A DNA stretch of 20,145 bases, from contig CAKPEJ010000021.1 of assembly GCA_934149325.1 (NCBI GenBank), positions 1 to 20,145 on the forward strand, written 5' to 3'. Under the pieces are notes generated by a model that was not told the origin of the DNA, made no database searches, and saw only the letters and a program-made list of their open reading frames with translations. Shown here in pieces: positions 7,713-14,519 of this stretch. This DNA is from an uncultured Bacilli bacterium (GTDB lineage Bacteria > Bacillota_I > Bacilli_A > RF39 > UBA660). A program made the position numbers and the translations under genes. Position 1 is the first letter of the stretch. Each line of letters starts with the position of its first letter.

Positions 7713-7741
7713 TTGACAATGGATTTTTCTGGTGTTATATT
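7713..7741 (+). promoter_or_regulatory. Consensus promoter of the paralogue/RelB-Nudix/MazG operon
   Basis: TTGACA (7713-7718), 17-base spacer and TATATT (7736-7741). AGGAGG follows at 7748-7753, 12 bases before the first ATG. No operator-like palindrome overlaps it. Confidence 0.8.
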
Positions 7742-7765
7742 TAATTCAGGAGGTTTGAAGAAATT

Positions 7766-8182
7766 ATGGAAAATGAAAAAATGACTAAAGAAGAATTATT
7801 AGAATTATTTAGTAAATATGATTTAGAGGAGTTAGGTGCAATAAATACGATTCTATGCTATTCTAAAGAAAATGATGCAAAAAATATAATTAGAACAATT
7901 AAGGTTGTATCAAATGAATTTAAGGAAGATAATAAAAAAAATACTCTTTCTTATACACATGAAATTTCTATAATTAATAAAAAAGAAAATTTATTAACTA
8001 AGAAAGAGGCAAAATATTTATTAGAGTTAGTAGATTCAGCCAATAAATATTTAGAAAGTGTTGAATTGTTTGAACCTGATGTTTATGTTGAATCAGATTT
8101 ACTAGAGTTAGATAAGGTAAGAGATTCTTTAAATTCAATAATGTTAAAAGAATCTAAAACTTTAAAGTTAAGTTTAAAATAA
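7766..8182 (+). CDS. Unknown acidic helical protein, paralogue of the fourth gene of the operon
   Basis: This 138-aa protein is predicted to be mainly helical and contains no membrane segment. I recognise no family. It is similar along its length to the 135-aa protein at 9118-9525. Both start with a KEL..LF.KY....EL.A segment (here KEELLELFSKYDLEELGAI). Both have a central variable Lys/Asn-rich region, then an LL(T/S)KKE...L-type helix (ENLLTKKEAKYLLELVDSAN), and end in a Glu-rich segment with a SDLLELDKVRDSL-like motif. It is first in the operon, with AGGAGG and a consensus promoter. The paralogues bracket two nucleotide-hydrolase-like genes, so a partner, sensor or inhibitor role for that pair is a reasonable guess. 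Confidence 0.75.
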   Translation: MENEKMTKEELLELFSKYDLEELGAINTILCYSKENDAKNIIRTIKVVSNEFKEDNKKNTLSYTHEISIINKKENLLTKKEAKYLLELVDSANKYLESVELFEPDVYVESDLLELDKVRDSLNSIMLKESKTLKLSLK

Positions 8183-8205
8183 AAGAATGGATTGTGAGAT
8201 AAAAA

Positions 8206-8796
8206 ATGGAAAATAAAACAAGCGCTATCAATATACAAGTAGATAGCAATGTAAAAAAAGAAGCAACAGATGTATTAACTGAACTTGGTTTATCAATGAG
8301 TTCTGCGATAAATTTATTTTTAAAACAAGCTATTAAACGAAATGGTATTCCGTTTGAGATAACCAATGTATCACCTAAGAAAAAAATATTAGATGTAGTA
8401 TGCGCATTAATTATGAAAGATGGAAAATGTTTAATTGCGCAAAGAAAAAAAGAAGATCATTTATATGGTAAATGGGAATTTCCAGGTGGAAGAAGAGTTG
8501 GACTTGAAGATGAAAAGAAAACTCTTGATAGGGCATTTACTGAAGATCTTGGAATAAAAACAAAGATAAATGATTATATCACACATAGTATATGTGAGTA
8601 TCCAGGACATATAGTAGACTTAAAATTATATGAATGTGATTATATAAGTGGTGATTTTAAATTAAATATTCATTCAGACTATAAATGGGTTGGAATTGAA
8701 GAGTTATTAGATTATGATTTAGCGGACGCAGATGTTATTTTAAGTAAATTTTTAATAAAAAAATATATAGAAGAAGCTAAAGAAAATAATAAATAA
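8206..8796 (+). CDS. RelB/DinJ-type domain fused to a degenerate Nudix hydrolase
   Basis: Residues 5-53 form a RelB/DinJ antitoxin-like ribbon-helix-helix domain (INIQVDSNVKKEA, LGLSMSSAINLFLKQ, GIPFEI). These domains bind DNA as dimers and repress their own operons. Residues about 60-190 form a MutT-like Nudix domain (KWEFPGG before the box). The Nudix box runs G95-x5-E101-x7-R109, but the expected REUxEExGU reads RAFTEDLGI. The Glu after the Arg is Ala110 and the last metal-binding Glu is Asp114. Catalysis should be weak or lost, so the domain may sense a nucleotide rather than cut it. No RelE-type toxin is encoded nearby. The ribosome site is weak (GTGAG). Fusion is seen directly; the sensor role is inference. 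Confidence 0.85.
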   Translation: MENKTSAINIQVDSNVKKEATDVLTELGLSMSSAINLFLKQAIKRNGIPFEITNVSPKKKILDVVCALIMKDGKCLIAQRKKEDHLYGKWEFPGGRRVGLEDEKKTLDRAFTEDLGIKTKINDYITHSICEYPGHIVDLKLYECDYISGDFKLNIHSDYKWVGIEELLDYDLADADVILSKFLIKKYIEEAKENNK

Positions 8797-8809
8797 AGGA
8801 GTACATAAA

Positions 8810-9112
8810 ATGGTTGATTTTAAAAAATTACAAAAAGATGTTTATCAAAATAAAGTAAATAAAGGATTTAATGTCACAGATTTAAATATGGAATTTTGTT
8901 TAGCTTATGGAGAACTTGGAGAAGCATATATGGCTTGGCTTAAGAAAAAAGATGACTTGGGTGAAGAGCTTGCAGATGTGGCAATATATTTGATGGGTAT
9001 ATCAGAAATATTAGGAATAGATTTAGAAAGTGAAATAGTTAATAAAATTGATAAAAATTCTAAGAGAGTTTATAAAACTGTTAATGGAGTTTTAACGAAA
9101 ATAGAAGGGTAA
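8810..9112 (+). CDS. MazG-like nucleotide pyrophosphohydrolase (second copy)
   Basis: This is a 100-aa MazG-superfamily protein with an intact metal-binding signature: E35-x2-E38 in GELGEA and E53-x2-D56 in EELADVAIYL. It should hydrolyse NTP or dNTP to the monophosphate. AAGGAG stands 9 bases before the ATG, a far better site than that of the preceding gene, so it may be made in excess. It is third in the operon, 13 bases after the RelB-Nudix stop and 5 bases before the next gene. It differs clearly from the copy at 222-536, so the two are not a recent duplication. In this operon it is the member most likely to be catalytically active. Confidence 0.85.
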   Translation: MVDFKKLQKDVYQNKVNKGFNVTDLNMEFCLAYGELGEAYMAWLKKKDDLGEELADVAIYLMGISEILGIDLESEIVNKIDKNSKRVYKTVNGVLTKIEG

Positions 9113-9117
9113 TATTT

Positions 9118-9525
9118 ATGGAATTATTAAATATGAGTAGTAAAGAACTTGAAATATTTTTTGATAAATATAATATATTAGAATTAGATGCTTTTAAAGT
9201 AATTATGCAATATGTTTTTGTTTATAAAAAAGAATCTTTAAATGAAATGTTAGATTATATTCAAAATAATAAAAAATATAATGATATTATTGATACATAT
9301 AAAAAAGAAAACTTTTCTTTATCAGATATAAAAAATAAAAATGGCATATTAAGTGATAAAGAATTAATGTTTTTATACAAAATAATTTTTGATGTTTCAA
9401 ATTGTTTAGATAGTATTAAACATATAAATGTTGAATATGAATCAAGAGAGGTATCTGATATAGAAAGTTCTTTATATGAAGAAATAGAAAAAAGAAATAT
9501 ATACGAGAAAACTTTAACGTTATAA
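9118..9525 (+). CDS. Unknown protein, paralogue of the first gene of the operon
   Basis: This 135-aa helical, charged protein shares the plan of the 138-aa protein at 7766-8182: SKELEIFFDKYNILELDAF at the start, a variable Lys/Asn-rich middle, NGILSDKELMFLYKI in place of ENLLTKKEAKYLLEL, and a Glu-rich end (SDIESSLYEEIE). Identity is low, so the duplication is old or the copies have diverged in function. The start is 5 bases after the MazG stop, with AGAAGGG upstream. It closes the operon, which ends at the terminator at 9559. No known family recognised. Confidence 0.75.
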   Translation: MELLNMSSKELEIFFDKYNILELDAFKVIMQYVFVYKKESLNEMLDYIQNNKKYNDIIDTYKKENFSLSDIKNKNGILSDKELMFLYKIIFDVSNCLDSIKHINVEYESREVSDIESSLYEEIEKRNIYEKTLTL

Positions 9526-9558
9526 TACTTAATTTGTTTAATAGTATTGAATTTTTTT

Positions 9559-9583
9559 AAGAGATATTAAATCTCTTTTTTTT
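9559..9583 (+). terminator. Intrinsic terminator of the four-gene operon
   Basis: AAGAGAT (9559-9565), loop ATTAA and ATCTCTT (9571-9577) with a T-run. It is 33 bases after the last stop codon. Confidence 0.8.
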
Positions 9584-9644
9584 AATATTTAATTCATAAT
9601 ATAATTTAACTAGTGAATAAGTGTAATTTAGTAGGATTAGATAA

Positions 9645-9785
9645 ACGAAAATATTAATTATTGATGCAAGAGTACTTGGTTCAAATTTAGCTTGCTCTAT
9701 AAAAAGAAGTAATGATGTAACAATTTTAGTAAGAAATAAAACATATGATAAATTAAAATTAGAATTGTTAAATTATAAAGAATAA
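9645..9785 (+). pseudogene. Remnant of a ketopantoate reductase-like (ApbA/PanE) gene
   Basis: A 46-codon open stretch encodes TKILIIDARVLGSNLACSI and then NDVTILVRNKTYDKLK. This matches the N-terminal Rossmann fold of ApbA/PanE-type reductases, which normally read MKILIIGAGVLGS...DVTLLAR. Three decay marks are visible: ACG where the ATG should be, Asp and Arg replacing two glycines of the GxGxLG dinucleotide motif, and a stop after about 45 codons of a roughly 300-codon family. A stop also lies directly upstream. Each of these single-base differences is a transition or simple change, as expected of a gene no longer under selection. Confidence 0.7.
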
Positions 9786-9802
9786 TTTATTAATAATTAA
9801 AA

Positions 9803-10289
9803 TTATTTGTTTAAAAAATCTGGTAAATAATCTTTACCATTTTTTTCTTTCTTTATAAAATAAAATTTATTAGTAAGTTTACATCCCCAACGAGCATTAG
9901 AACGAGCATTAGAATGTAATATAATATCTATTAGAGAAATATCGTAAATATTAATTTTTTTTTATCATATCAAATTTTTTATTTATATCTTCATTTTCTA
10001 ATTTATTATTTTCTTCATTTAGATATTTATATGTATTAATATAAATATAGTCATGAACACTATTATCAAATGTATTATCAGATAATCTTAATGGATCAGC
10101 AAATCCAATAATTTCTTTCTGATTTTTTAATATACACTTTACTTTCATACCATTTATATTTGATAAATTTATATTATTTAATTCTTCAAAATATTTTAAT
10201 TCTCCATATAAGTCATAATATTTAATTATATTATTATTTTCATTATCATAAAATTTGAAATTTTAAACATTCATTTTTTCTTTAATCAT
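9803..10289 (-). pseudogene. Broken minus-strand gene with nonsense, frameshift and duplication
   Basis: Read on the minus strand from the ATG at 10289 (GGTGATG ribosome site), the frame gives MIKEKMNV, a TAA, then about 100 codons. It is interrupted after DMIKKN by a stop in a run of nine As (9955-9963). One A fewer would continue in the reading INIYDISLIDIILHSNAR... to FLNK and a stop at 9803. Near that end a 12-base unit (AACGAGCATTAG, 9888-9911) is duplicated and doubles SNAR. The 65-codon middle part from the ATG at 10148 is only a piece of this gene. No family recognised. Sequencing error at the A-run could explain the frameshift but not the TAA or the duplication. Confidence 0.65.
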
Positions 10290-10352
10290 TTAATCATCAC
10301 CAATATAACTAAATTATATCGTAAATATTTATCTTTTTATAATTTTGTATGT

Positions 10353-10370
10353 TATAATTATTGTAGGAGG
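10353..10370 (+). promoter_or_regulatory. -10 element and AGGAGG site of the HAD/Nudix operon
   Basis: TATAAT (10353-10358) is followed closely by AGGAGG (10365-10370), 8 bases before the ATG. The transcript leader would be only about 15-20 bases. No good -35 is visible at the usual distance. Confidence 0.5.
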
Positions 10371-10378
10371 ATTTTTAT

Positions 10379-10951
10379 ATGAAGAAAATAGCTTTAGATT
10401 TAGATGGTGTAGTATTTGATTCAGAAAATTTATATAGAGTTTATACCGAAATTTATGATACAGACAATAATAAAAAAGATACAATTATTGATAATTCACA
10501 AAGGATTTTTCAAAAGAGATATAATTGGAGTCAAGAAGAGTTTCAAAAATTTTATAACGATAATGCTGAAAAAGTATTAAATAGTGCAAATATAATGACA
10601 GGAGCAGATATCGTTCTTGATAAACTAAAAGATAAATTTGAATTTATTGTTGTTACTTCAAGAAATGATTATGAAACGGAAATTGCAAAGAAAAAATTCA
10701 AAGAACTTGGATTAGAAAATATTAGGATATTTAATAATGAACATCATAAAATTGATAGATTGATTGAAGAAAATGTAGATTATATGATAGATGACGATGA
10801 TACTATTTGCATTAATGCTTCAGATAATAATGTATGTGCATTATACTTTAAAAATAATGCATCAAATAAAGTTGAAAAAGAAAATGTTATTAATGTTAAT
10901 AATTGGGGAGAAATATATAAATATCTTATTTTAAGTGAAGGTGAAAATTAG
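10379..10951 (+). CDS. HAD-superfamily nucleotidase-like phosphatase
   Basis: This 190-aa cytosolic HAD hydrolase has motif I DLDGVV with nucleophile D7 and acid/base D9, motif II VVTSRN, and a motif III/IV region YMIDDDDTICINAS. A helical cap-like insert lies between about 15 and 75. The small size and DLDGVVFDS start are like NT5C-type 5'(3')-deoxyribonucleotidases and related HAD nucleotidases, which remove phosphate from nucleoside monophosphates. The exact substrate is not readable. It is followed 1 base later by a Nudix hydrolase ATG, so the pair may act in sequence (NTP to NMP, NMP to nucleoside). That pathway is inference. Confidence 0.82.
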   Translation: MKKIALDLDGVVFDSENLYRVYTEIYDTDNNKKDTIIDNSQRIFQKRYNWSQEEFQKFYNDNAEKVLNSANIMTGADIVLDKLKDKFEFIVVTSRNDYETEIAKKKFKELGLENIRIFNNEHHKIDRLIEENVDYMIDDDDTICINASDNNVCALYFKNNASNKVEKENVINVNNWGEIYKYLILSEGEN

Positions 10952-10952
10952 T

Positions 10953-11534
10953 ATGAAATATAAAAAAATGAGAGAATATACTCATGAAGAGTTTGTTAAT
11001 TTAATAATGAGTTTAGATGAAAAACAATTATTAGAACTAAGTTCACAATATGGAGGTTATCCAGTTTTGTTTAGAATGGCCCTTGATGAAAGAATTAATC
11101 ATATTCCATTTATCCAAACTGGCGCAGCAATAATAATTAGAAATGAAAATGGACAAATTTTATTACAAGAAAGAACAGACAGAAATAAATGGGGATTACC
11201 AGGTGGATGTCAAGATTTAGGTGAAGATTTAAGGCTTACAGCAGTAAGAGAAGCACACGAAGAAACAGGTATTAAATTAAATCCTTATGATATTAAGTTG
11301 ATAGATACATTATCCGGTGAATCAAGAAAAAATAGTTATCCTAATGGAGATATAGTATATAATAATACTTCATTATATTTAGCAGATGTTTCAATGAGAG
11401 ATGCAAGCAATTTAAAAGGAGATTCAGAAACAAAAAAATTACAATTTTTTTACCCTGATGAAGTACCTATAAATTTAATGGATGCTGATTTAATAAAATC
11501 ATATTTAAATTATATTTCTAAAAATTCTAAATAA
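10953..11534 (+). CDS. Nudix hydrolase with intact catalytic box
   Basis: This is a 193-aa Nudix hydrolase. A helical N-terminal extension of about 55 residues (THEEFVNLIMSLDEKQL) precedes the Nudix fold. The box is canonical: G85-x5-E91-x7-REAHEETGI (99-107). Such enzymes split nucleoside diphosphates linked to another group, with Mg. I chose the ATG at 10953 over the GTG at 10935 because GAAGGTG lies 9 bases before it and the start then follows the upstream stop by one base. It forms an operon with the HAD nucleotidase-like gene. In contrast to the fusion protein at 8206-8796, no catalytic residue is missing. Confidence 0.87.
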   Translation: MKYKKMREYTHEEFVNLIMSLDEKQLLELSSQYGGYPVLFRMALDERINHIPFIQTGAAIIIRNENGQILLQERTDRNKWGLPGGCQDLGEDLRLTAVREAHEETGIKLNPYDIKLIDTLSGESRKNSYPNGDIVYNNTSLYLADVSMRDASNLKGDSETKKLQFFYPDEVPINLMDADLIKSYLNYISKNSK

Positions 11535-11541
11535 TTTGAAT

Positions 11542-11641
11542 TTGAAATAAAATGGTTAAAAATTGATATAATTTAATTTATCAAAGAAAAGCGCTAGTAC
11601 AGGCTTATTGTTTTATAAGTATTTGTATTGGTGTTTTTTTG
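11542..11641 (+). ncRNA. Possible small RNA: promoter followed by a long G-U-rich hairpin
   Basis: TTGAAA (11542), a 19-base spacer and TATAAT (11567-11572) lie just before a strong structure. GCGCTAGTACA (11591-11601) pairs over all 11 positions, four of them as G-U, with TGTATTGGTGT (11624-11634). An inner CTTAT/ATAAG stem lies within, and seven Ts follow. The G-U pairs make the hairpin specific to the plus-strand RNA. It may simply terminate the HAD/Nudix operon 56 bases after its stop, or end a separate RNA of roughly 60 bases. Nothing else is visible up to 11740. Confidence 0.45.
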
Positions 11642-11761
11642 TGGAAAGGAAATTATTATAATTTTGTGATATATTAATACGAACTTAATGATTTTAAATA
11701 AAAAAAGAATAAATTTTATTTAAATTTATTGATTTAATTATTGATTAAAGAAGGTGACAAA

Positions 11762-11869
11762 TTGAACAAAGAATTATTTAAGATGGAAGAAAATTTTAAG
11801 AAAGAAGAGAAAAATAGATATAAAATGCCATCTTTAGATGTTATTTCTGATGAAGTACTAAAAAAATGA
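11762..11869 (+). CDS. 35-aa FtsK-like leader ORF, overlapping the motor gene
   Basis: The ORF starts with TTG after AAGGTG and encodes a Lys/Glu-rich helix ending NRYKMPSLDVISDEVLKK. YKMPSLDVI resembles the Y-LPSLDLL motif found just before the motor of FtsK/SpoIIIE. The stop TGA overlaps the ATG of the next gene (ATGA). The last codons are CTA AAA AAA TGA: a -1 slip on the A7 run would read straight into the motor frame without loss of a codon. The product may therefore be a leader coupled to the motor, or its N-terminus by frameshifting or by a recent indel. Confidence 0.55.
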   Translation: MNKELFKMEENFKKEEKNRYKMPSLDVISDEVLKK

Positions 11870-12924
11870 TATCTAATATAGATACATCAAACGGAATAAT
11901 TGTCCCATTTGGATTTGGAAAAAATGACTTAGATGAAATTAAATATTTTGATATTACTAAAATGCCAAATTTGCTTATTGGCGGAACTGTTATGAGTGGA
12001 AAAACAAATTTTGTGAATACTCTTATCTGTAGTATTATAATGAGATATTCACCAGAAGAAGTAAGACTGTCCGTTTCGGATTCAAAAGGTGTGGATTTTA
12101 CGTGCTATAATGGAATTCCACATTTACTACATCCTGTAATAAGGAATGTTAGAATATTAGAAAAATTATTGAGTTATGAAATAAAAGAAATTCAAGAAAG
12201 ATATAAAATTTTTGATGAATCTGGTTTTAAAAGGATATCTGACTACAACAAAAATAATGAAGATTCTAAGATGCCTTATCATATTATTTTTATAGATGAT
12301 TATACTGCATTTGTGAACGGATTTGAAAATGATTGTAATAAATATATAGAGTATATTTCGCAAAATGGATGGAACGTTGGTATTCATTTAATTATTGTTG
12401 CCAATCACCCAACAGTAAAGATTATATCTGCAATTACTTTGTTAAATTTTCCTTCAAGAGTTTCATTTAGAGTTACAAGTATTAAGGATTCTAGAATGAT
12501 ATTAGAAGCACCTGGGGCGGAAAAAATAACTGGGATAGGAAATTTATTAGTTAATATTCCAACTGCATACAAAATAGAAGAAATACATGTAAATTTAATT
12601 GAAGATGATGTTATAAATAAAATTGTAAATGAATTAAAAACTAAAAATAACGTATCTTATATTGATATTTATAAAAGCAAAGAAAATGATGTTGATCATG
12701 ATGATTCATTATATAATGATATTGTTGAGTATGTAATAACAGCAGGAAAAGCAAGTGCATCACTTCTTCAAAGAAGATTTAAATTAGGTTATAATAAGGC
12801 ATCAAGAATAATTGATTTTCTAGAGGAAAGAGGTATTATAGGGCCTCAAAATGGAAATAAACCAAGAGAAGTTTTAGTAGTTTTAGATAATGATAATGTT
12901 GATGATAAATCATCATATTTTTAA
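11866..12924 (+). CDS. Soluble mini-FtsK/SpoIIIE-type DNA translocase
   Basis: This 352-aa protein matches the RecA-like motor and the C-terminal gamma domain of FtsK/SpoIIIE. DITKMPNLLIGGTVMSGKT contains Walker A (40-47). YNGIPHLLHPV and ERYKIF are typical motor segments. Walker B reads FIDDYTAF, with D145 in place of the usual Glu. The gamma winged helix begins near 285 (IVEYVITAGKASASLLQRRF) and includes GYNKASRIIDFLEERGIIG, which reads octameric DNA sites in FtsK. The membrane domain, linker and most of the alpha domain are missing, so the protein should be soluble. FtsK orthologues are about 750-1300 aa. It could be a plasmid or island partition/transfer motor or a decaying copy; full-length domains elsewhere argue for function. 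Confidence 0.85.
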   Translation: MISNIDTSNGIIVPFGFGKNDLDEIKYFDITKMPNLLIGGTVMSGKTNFVNTLICSIIMRYSPEEVRLSVSDSKGVDFTCYNGIPHLLHPVIRNVRILEKLLSYEIKEIQERYKIFDESGFKRISDYNKNNEDSKMPYHIIFIDDYTAFVNGFENDCNKYIEYISQNGWNVGIHLIIVANHPTVKIISAITLLNFPSRVSFRVTSIKDSRMILEAPGAEKITGIGNLLVNIPTAYKIEEIHVNLIEDDVINKIVNELKTKNNVSYIDIYKSKENDVDHDDSLYNDIVEYVITAGKASASLLQRRFKLGYNKASRIIDFLEERGIIGPQNGNKPREVLVVLDNDNVDDKSSYF

Positions 12925-12940
12925 ACAAACAGTTTAAAAA
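12917..12940. repeat. Hairpin at the end of the mini-FtsK gene
   Basis: TTTTTAAAC and GTTTAAAAA around an AAACA loop overlap the stop codon. The tail is A-rich rather than T-rich, so it is not a standard terminator on the plus strand, though it may still protect or end the transcript. Confidence 0.4.
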
Positions 12941-13010
12941 GAAAAAATTATTATATAAATTTAATTTATATGTTAAAATATTAAAAAGCAACTAATTTTA
13001 TACAAAAAGA

Positions 13011-13048
13011 TACCAATAATTGGTGTCGCTACCAATAATATTTATAAT
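13011..13048 (+). promoter_or_regulatory. Promoter with palindromic operator of the XRE regulator
   Basis: ACCAATAATTGGT (13012-13024) is a perfect odd palindrome, and the half site TACCAATAAT recurs at 13030-13039, 19 bases on. TATAAT lies at 13043-13048 and a partial -35 TTGGTG at 13020-13025 (17-base spacer), so the palindrome covers the -35. This suits autoregulation by the HTH protein encoded directly downstream. Confidence 0.6.
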
Positions 13049-13072
13049 ATAATTTTGGTGGAGGTGGAAAAT

Positions 13073-14431
13073 ATGAAGTTTTGTGATAAATTAGCAAAAT
13101 TAAGAAAAGAAAATAATTTGAGTCAGGAACAGCTCGCAGATAAAATGAATGTTTCAAGACAAGCAGTAAGTAAATGGGAATCAGGTTCATCATATCCTGA
13201 TATGGATAAGATACTTACAATGTGTAAAATATTGAATTGTAAGTTAGATGATCTATTAGATGATGGAGTTATTGGAAATAACTATTCAAATAAAAAAGTA
13301 AATATAAATGATTACATAAAAGATTTTTTTGAATTTATAACTAAAACATATAATATGTTTTGGAGTATGACTTTTTTAGAAAAGATAAAATGTTTATTTG
13401 AAATGTTTGTAATATTTTGTATATTGCTTATATTAGGATTAATTGTGCATGATATTATATATAATTTATTTTTTATTAATTTAGTTAATATTGTTGGAAT
13501 AGGTTTTGTTGTTAAAAATATAATTAATCCAATATTTGTAGTTTTTCTTATAATACTTGGAACGATTATTTTTATACATTTATTCAAAATAAGATATTTA
13601 AATTATTTTGTTACTATTTTTGATGAAGATGTTAAAGAAAAAACAAAAGAAGAGGCACTAAAAGATGAAAAAGTAATTGATAATAAAAGATATATTGTTC
13701 AGGATAAAAAAGAAAAAGTAGTAATAAGAGATCCGAAACATTCATCTTTAGGTTTTTTAAATATTCTTTTAAAAATAGTAATTTATATAATCAAATTCTT
13801 TGTAATTATATTCATTATACCATTTATAATGTTTACTGTATTTGAAATTGCTTTAAGTACATTTTCTATATTTTTAATTAGTAATGGGATTATATTTTTC
13901 TATGCATTTATAATTGGTTTAGGAGCAGTTTTAATAAGTTATATAATCATATATTTTGCTTATAATTTTATATTTAATAAAGAAATAAAATTTAAAATAA
14001 TGTTTACTTTATTTATAGTTGGTTTATCTTTATTAGGAATAGGTTCTGGATTATTTTTCTTAGAAGCTTTGAATTTTGAATATAAAAGTGTAAGTGATGT
14101 TACTTATAAAAAATATACTAAAACTATTGATATGGAAGATAATTTAATTTTTACAAGTGCTTATGATATTAATTATGTTATTGATGATAGTTTAAATGAT
14201 ATTAAAATAGATGTAAATGTTCCAAAATATTCTGACTTTAACTTTTCAAAATATAAATCAGATGAATATATGATTTATCATATTTATAGTGATTGTAATA
14301 TAAATAAATTATATAAAACTGTTTTAAATGATTTAAAACATAAAAAATTAAGAAGTTATGAGAATGATATGGATGTAAATATATATTTATCAAAAGAAAA
14401 TTACGATAAAATTGAGAGTAATAATAACTAA
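13073..14431 (+). CDS. XRE-family regulator with membrane and extracytoplasmic domains
   Basis: Residues 1-65 are a Cro/C1-type helix-turn-helix (LAKLRKENNLSQEQLADKM, VSRQAVSKWESG) ending in the LDDLLDD common to Firmicute XRE regulators. At least five hydrophobic segments follow (roughly 105-135, 140-175, 235-270, 275-305, 315-335), with a charged Lys/Glu loop around 180-225. The last 110 residues are polar and probably lie outside the membrane. The protein (452 aa) therefore looks like a membrane-tethered DNA-binding sensor. I chose the ATG at 13073 over a TTG at 13055 because GGAGGTGG lies before it. A palindrome at its promoter suggests self-control. No neighbour target is obvious. Confidence 0.8.
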   Translation: MKFCDKLAKLRKENNLSQEQLADKMNVSRQAVSKWESGSSYPDMDKILTMCKILNCKLDDLLDDGVIGNNYSNKKVNINDYIKDFFEFITKTYNMFWSMTFLEKIKCLFEMFVIFCILLILGLIVHDIIYNLFFINLVNIVGIGFVVKNIINPIFVVFLIILGTIIFIHLFKIRYLNYFVTIFDEDVKEKTKEEALKDEKVIDNKRYIVQDKKEKVVIRDPKHSSLGFLNILLKIVIYIIKFFVIIFIIPFIMFTVFEIALSTFSIFLISNGIIFFYAFIIGLGAVLISYIIIYFAYNFIFNKEIKFKIMFTLFIVGLSLLGIGSGLFFLEALNFEYKSVSDVTYKKYTKTIDMEDNLIFTSAYDINYVIDDSLNDIKIDVNVPKYSDFNFSKYKSDEYMIYHIYSDCNINKLYKTVLNDLKHKKLRSYENDMDVNIYLSKENYDKIESNNN

Positions 14432-14466
14432 AAAGGTAAAAGAAAGGATCTTTTGCCTTTTAATTT
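14431..14466 (+). terminator. Intrinsic terminator of the XRE regulator gene
   Basis: AAAAGGTAAAAG (14431-14442) pairs with CTTTTGCCTTTT (14450-14461) with one G-T pair, followed by TAATTT. It starts at the stop codon. Confidence 0.75.
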
Positions 14467-14493
14467 GCAAAAAAAGGCAATATGTTGTATAAT
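14465..14493 (+). promoter_or_regulatory. Promoter of the Fic/AbiEii unit
   Basis: TTGCAA (14465-14470), 17-base spacer, TATAAT (14488-14493), 26 bases before the fic start. The spacer contains part of a second GGCAA repeat; no operator palindrome is seen. Confidence 0.75.
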
Positions 14494-14519
14494 ACCAAAC
14501 TATAAATGAAAGGGATTTT

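Noticed and set aside
7516..7719. 67-aa hydrophobic minus-strand ORF
   Set aside because: It has no ribosome site and overlaps a remnant, a terminator and a promoter on the plus strand. The hydrophobic composition is what antisense AT-rich DNA gives.
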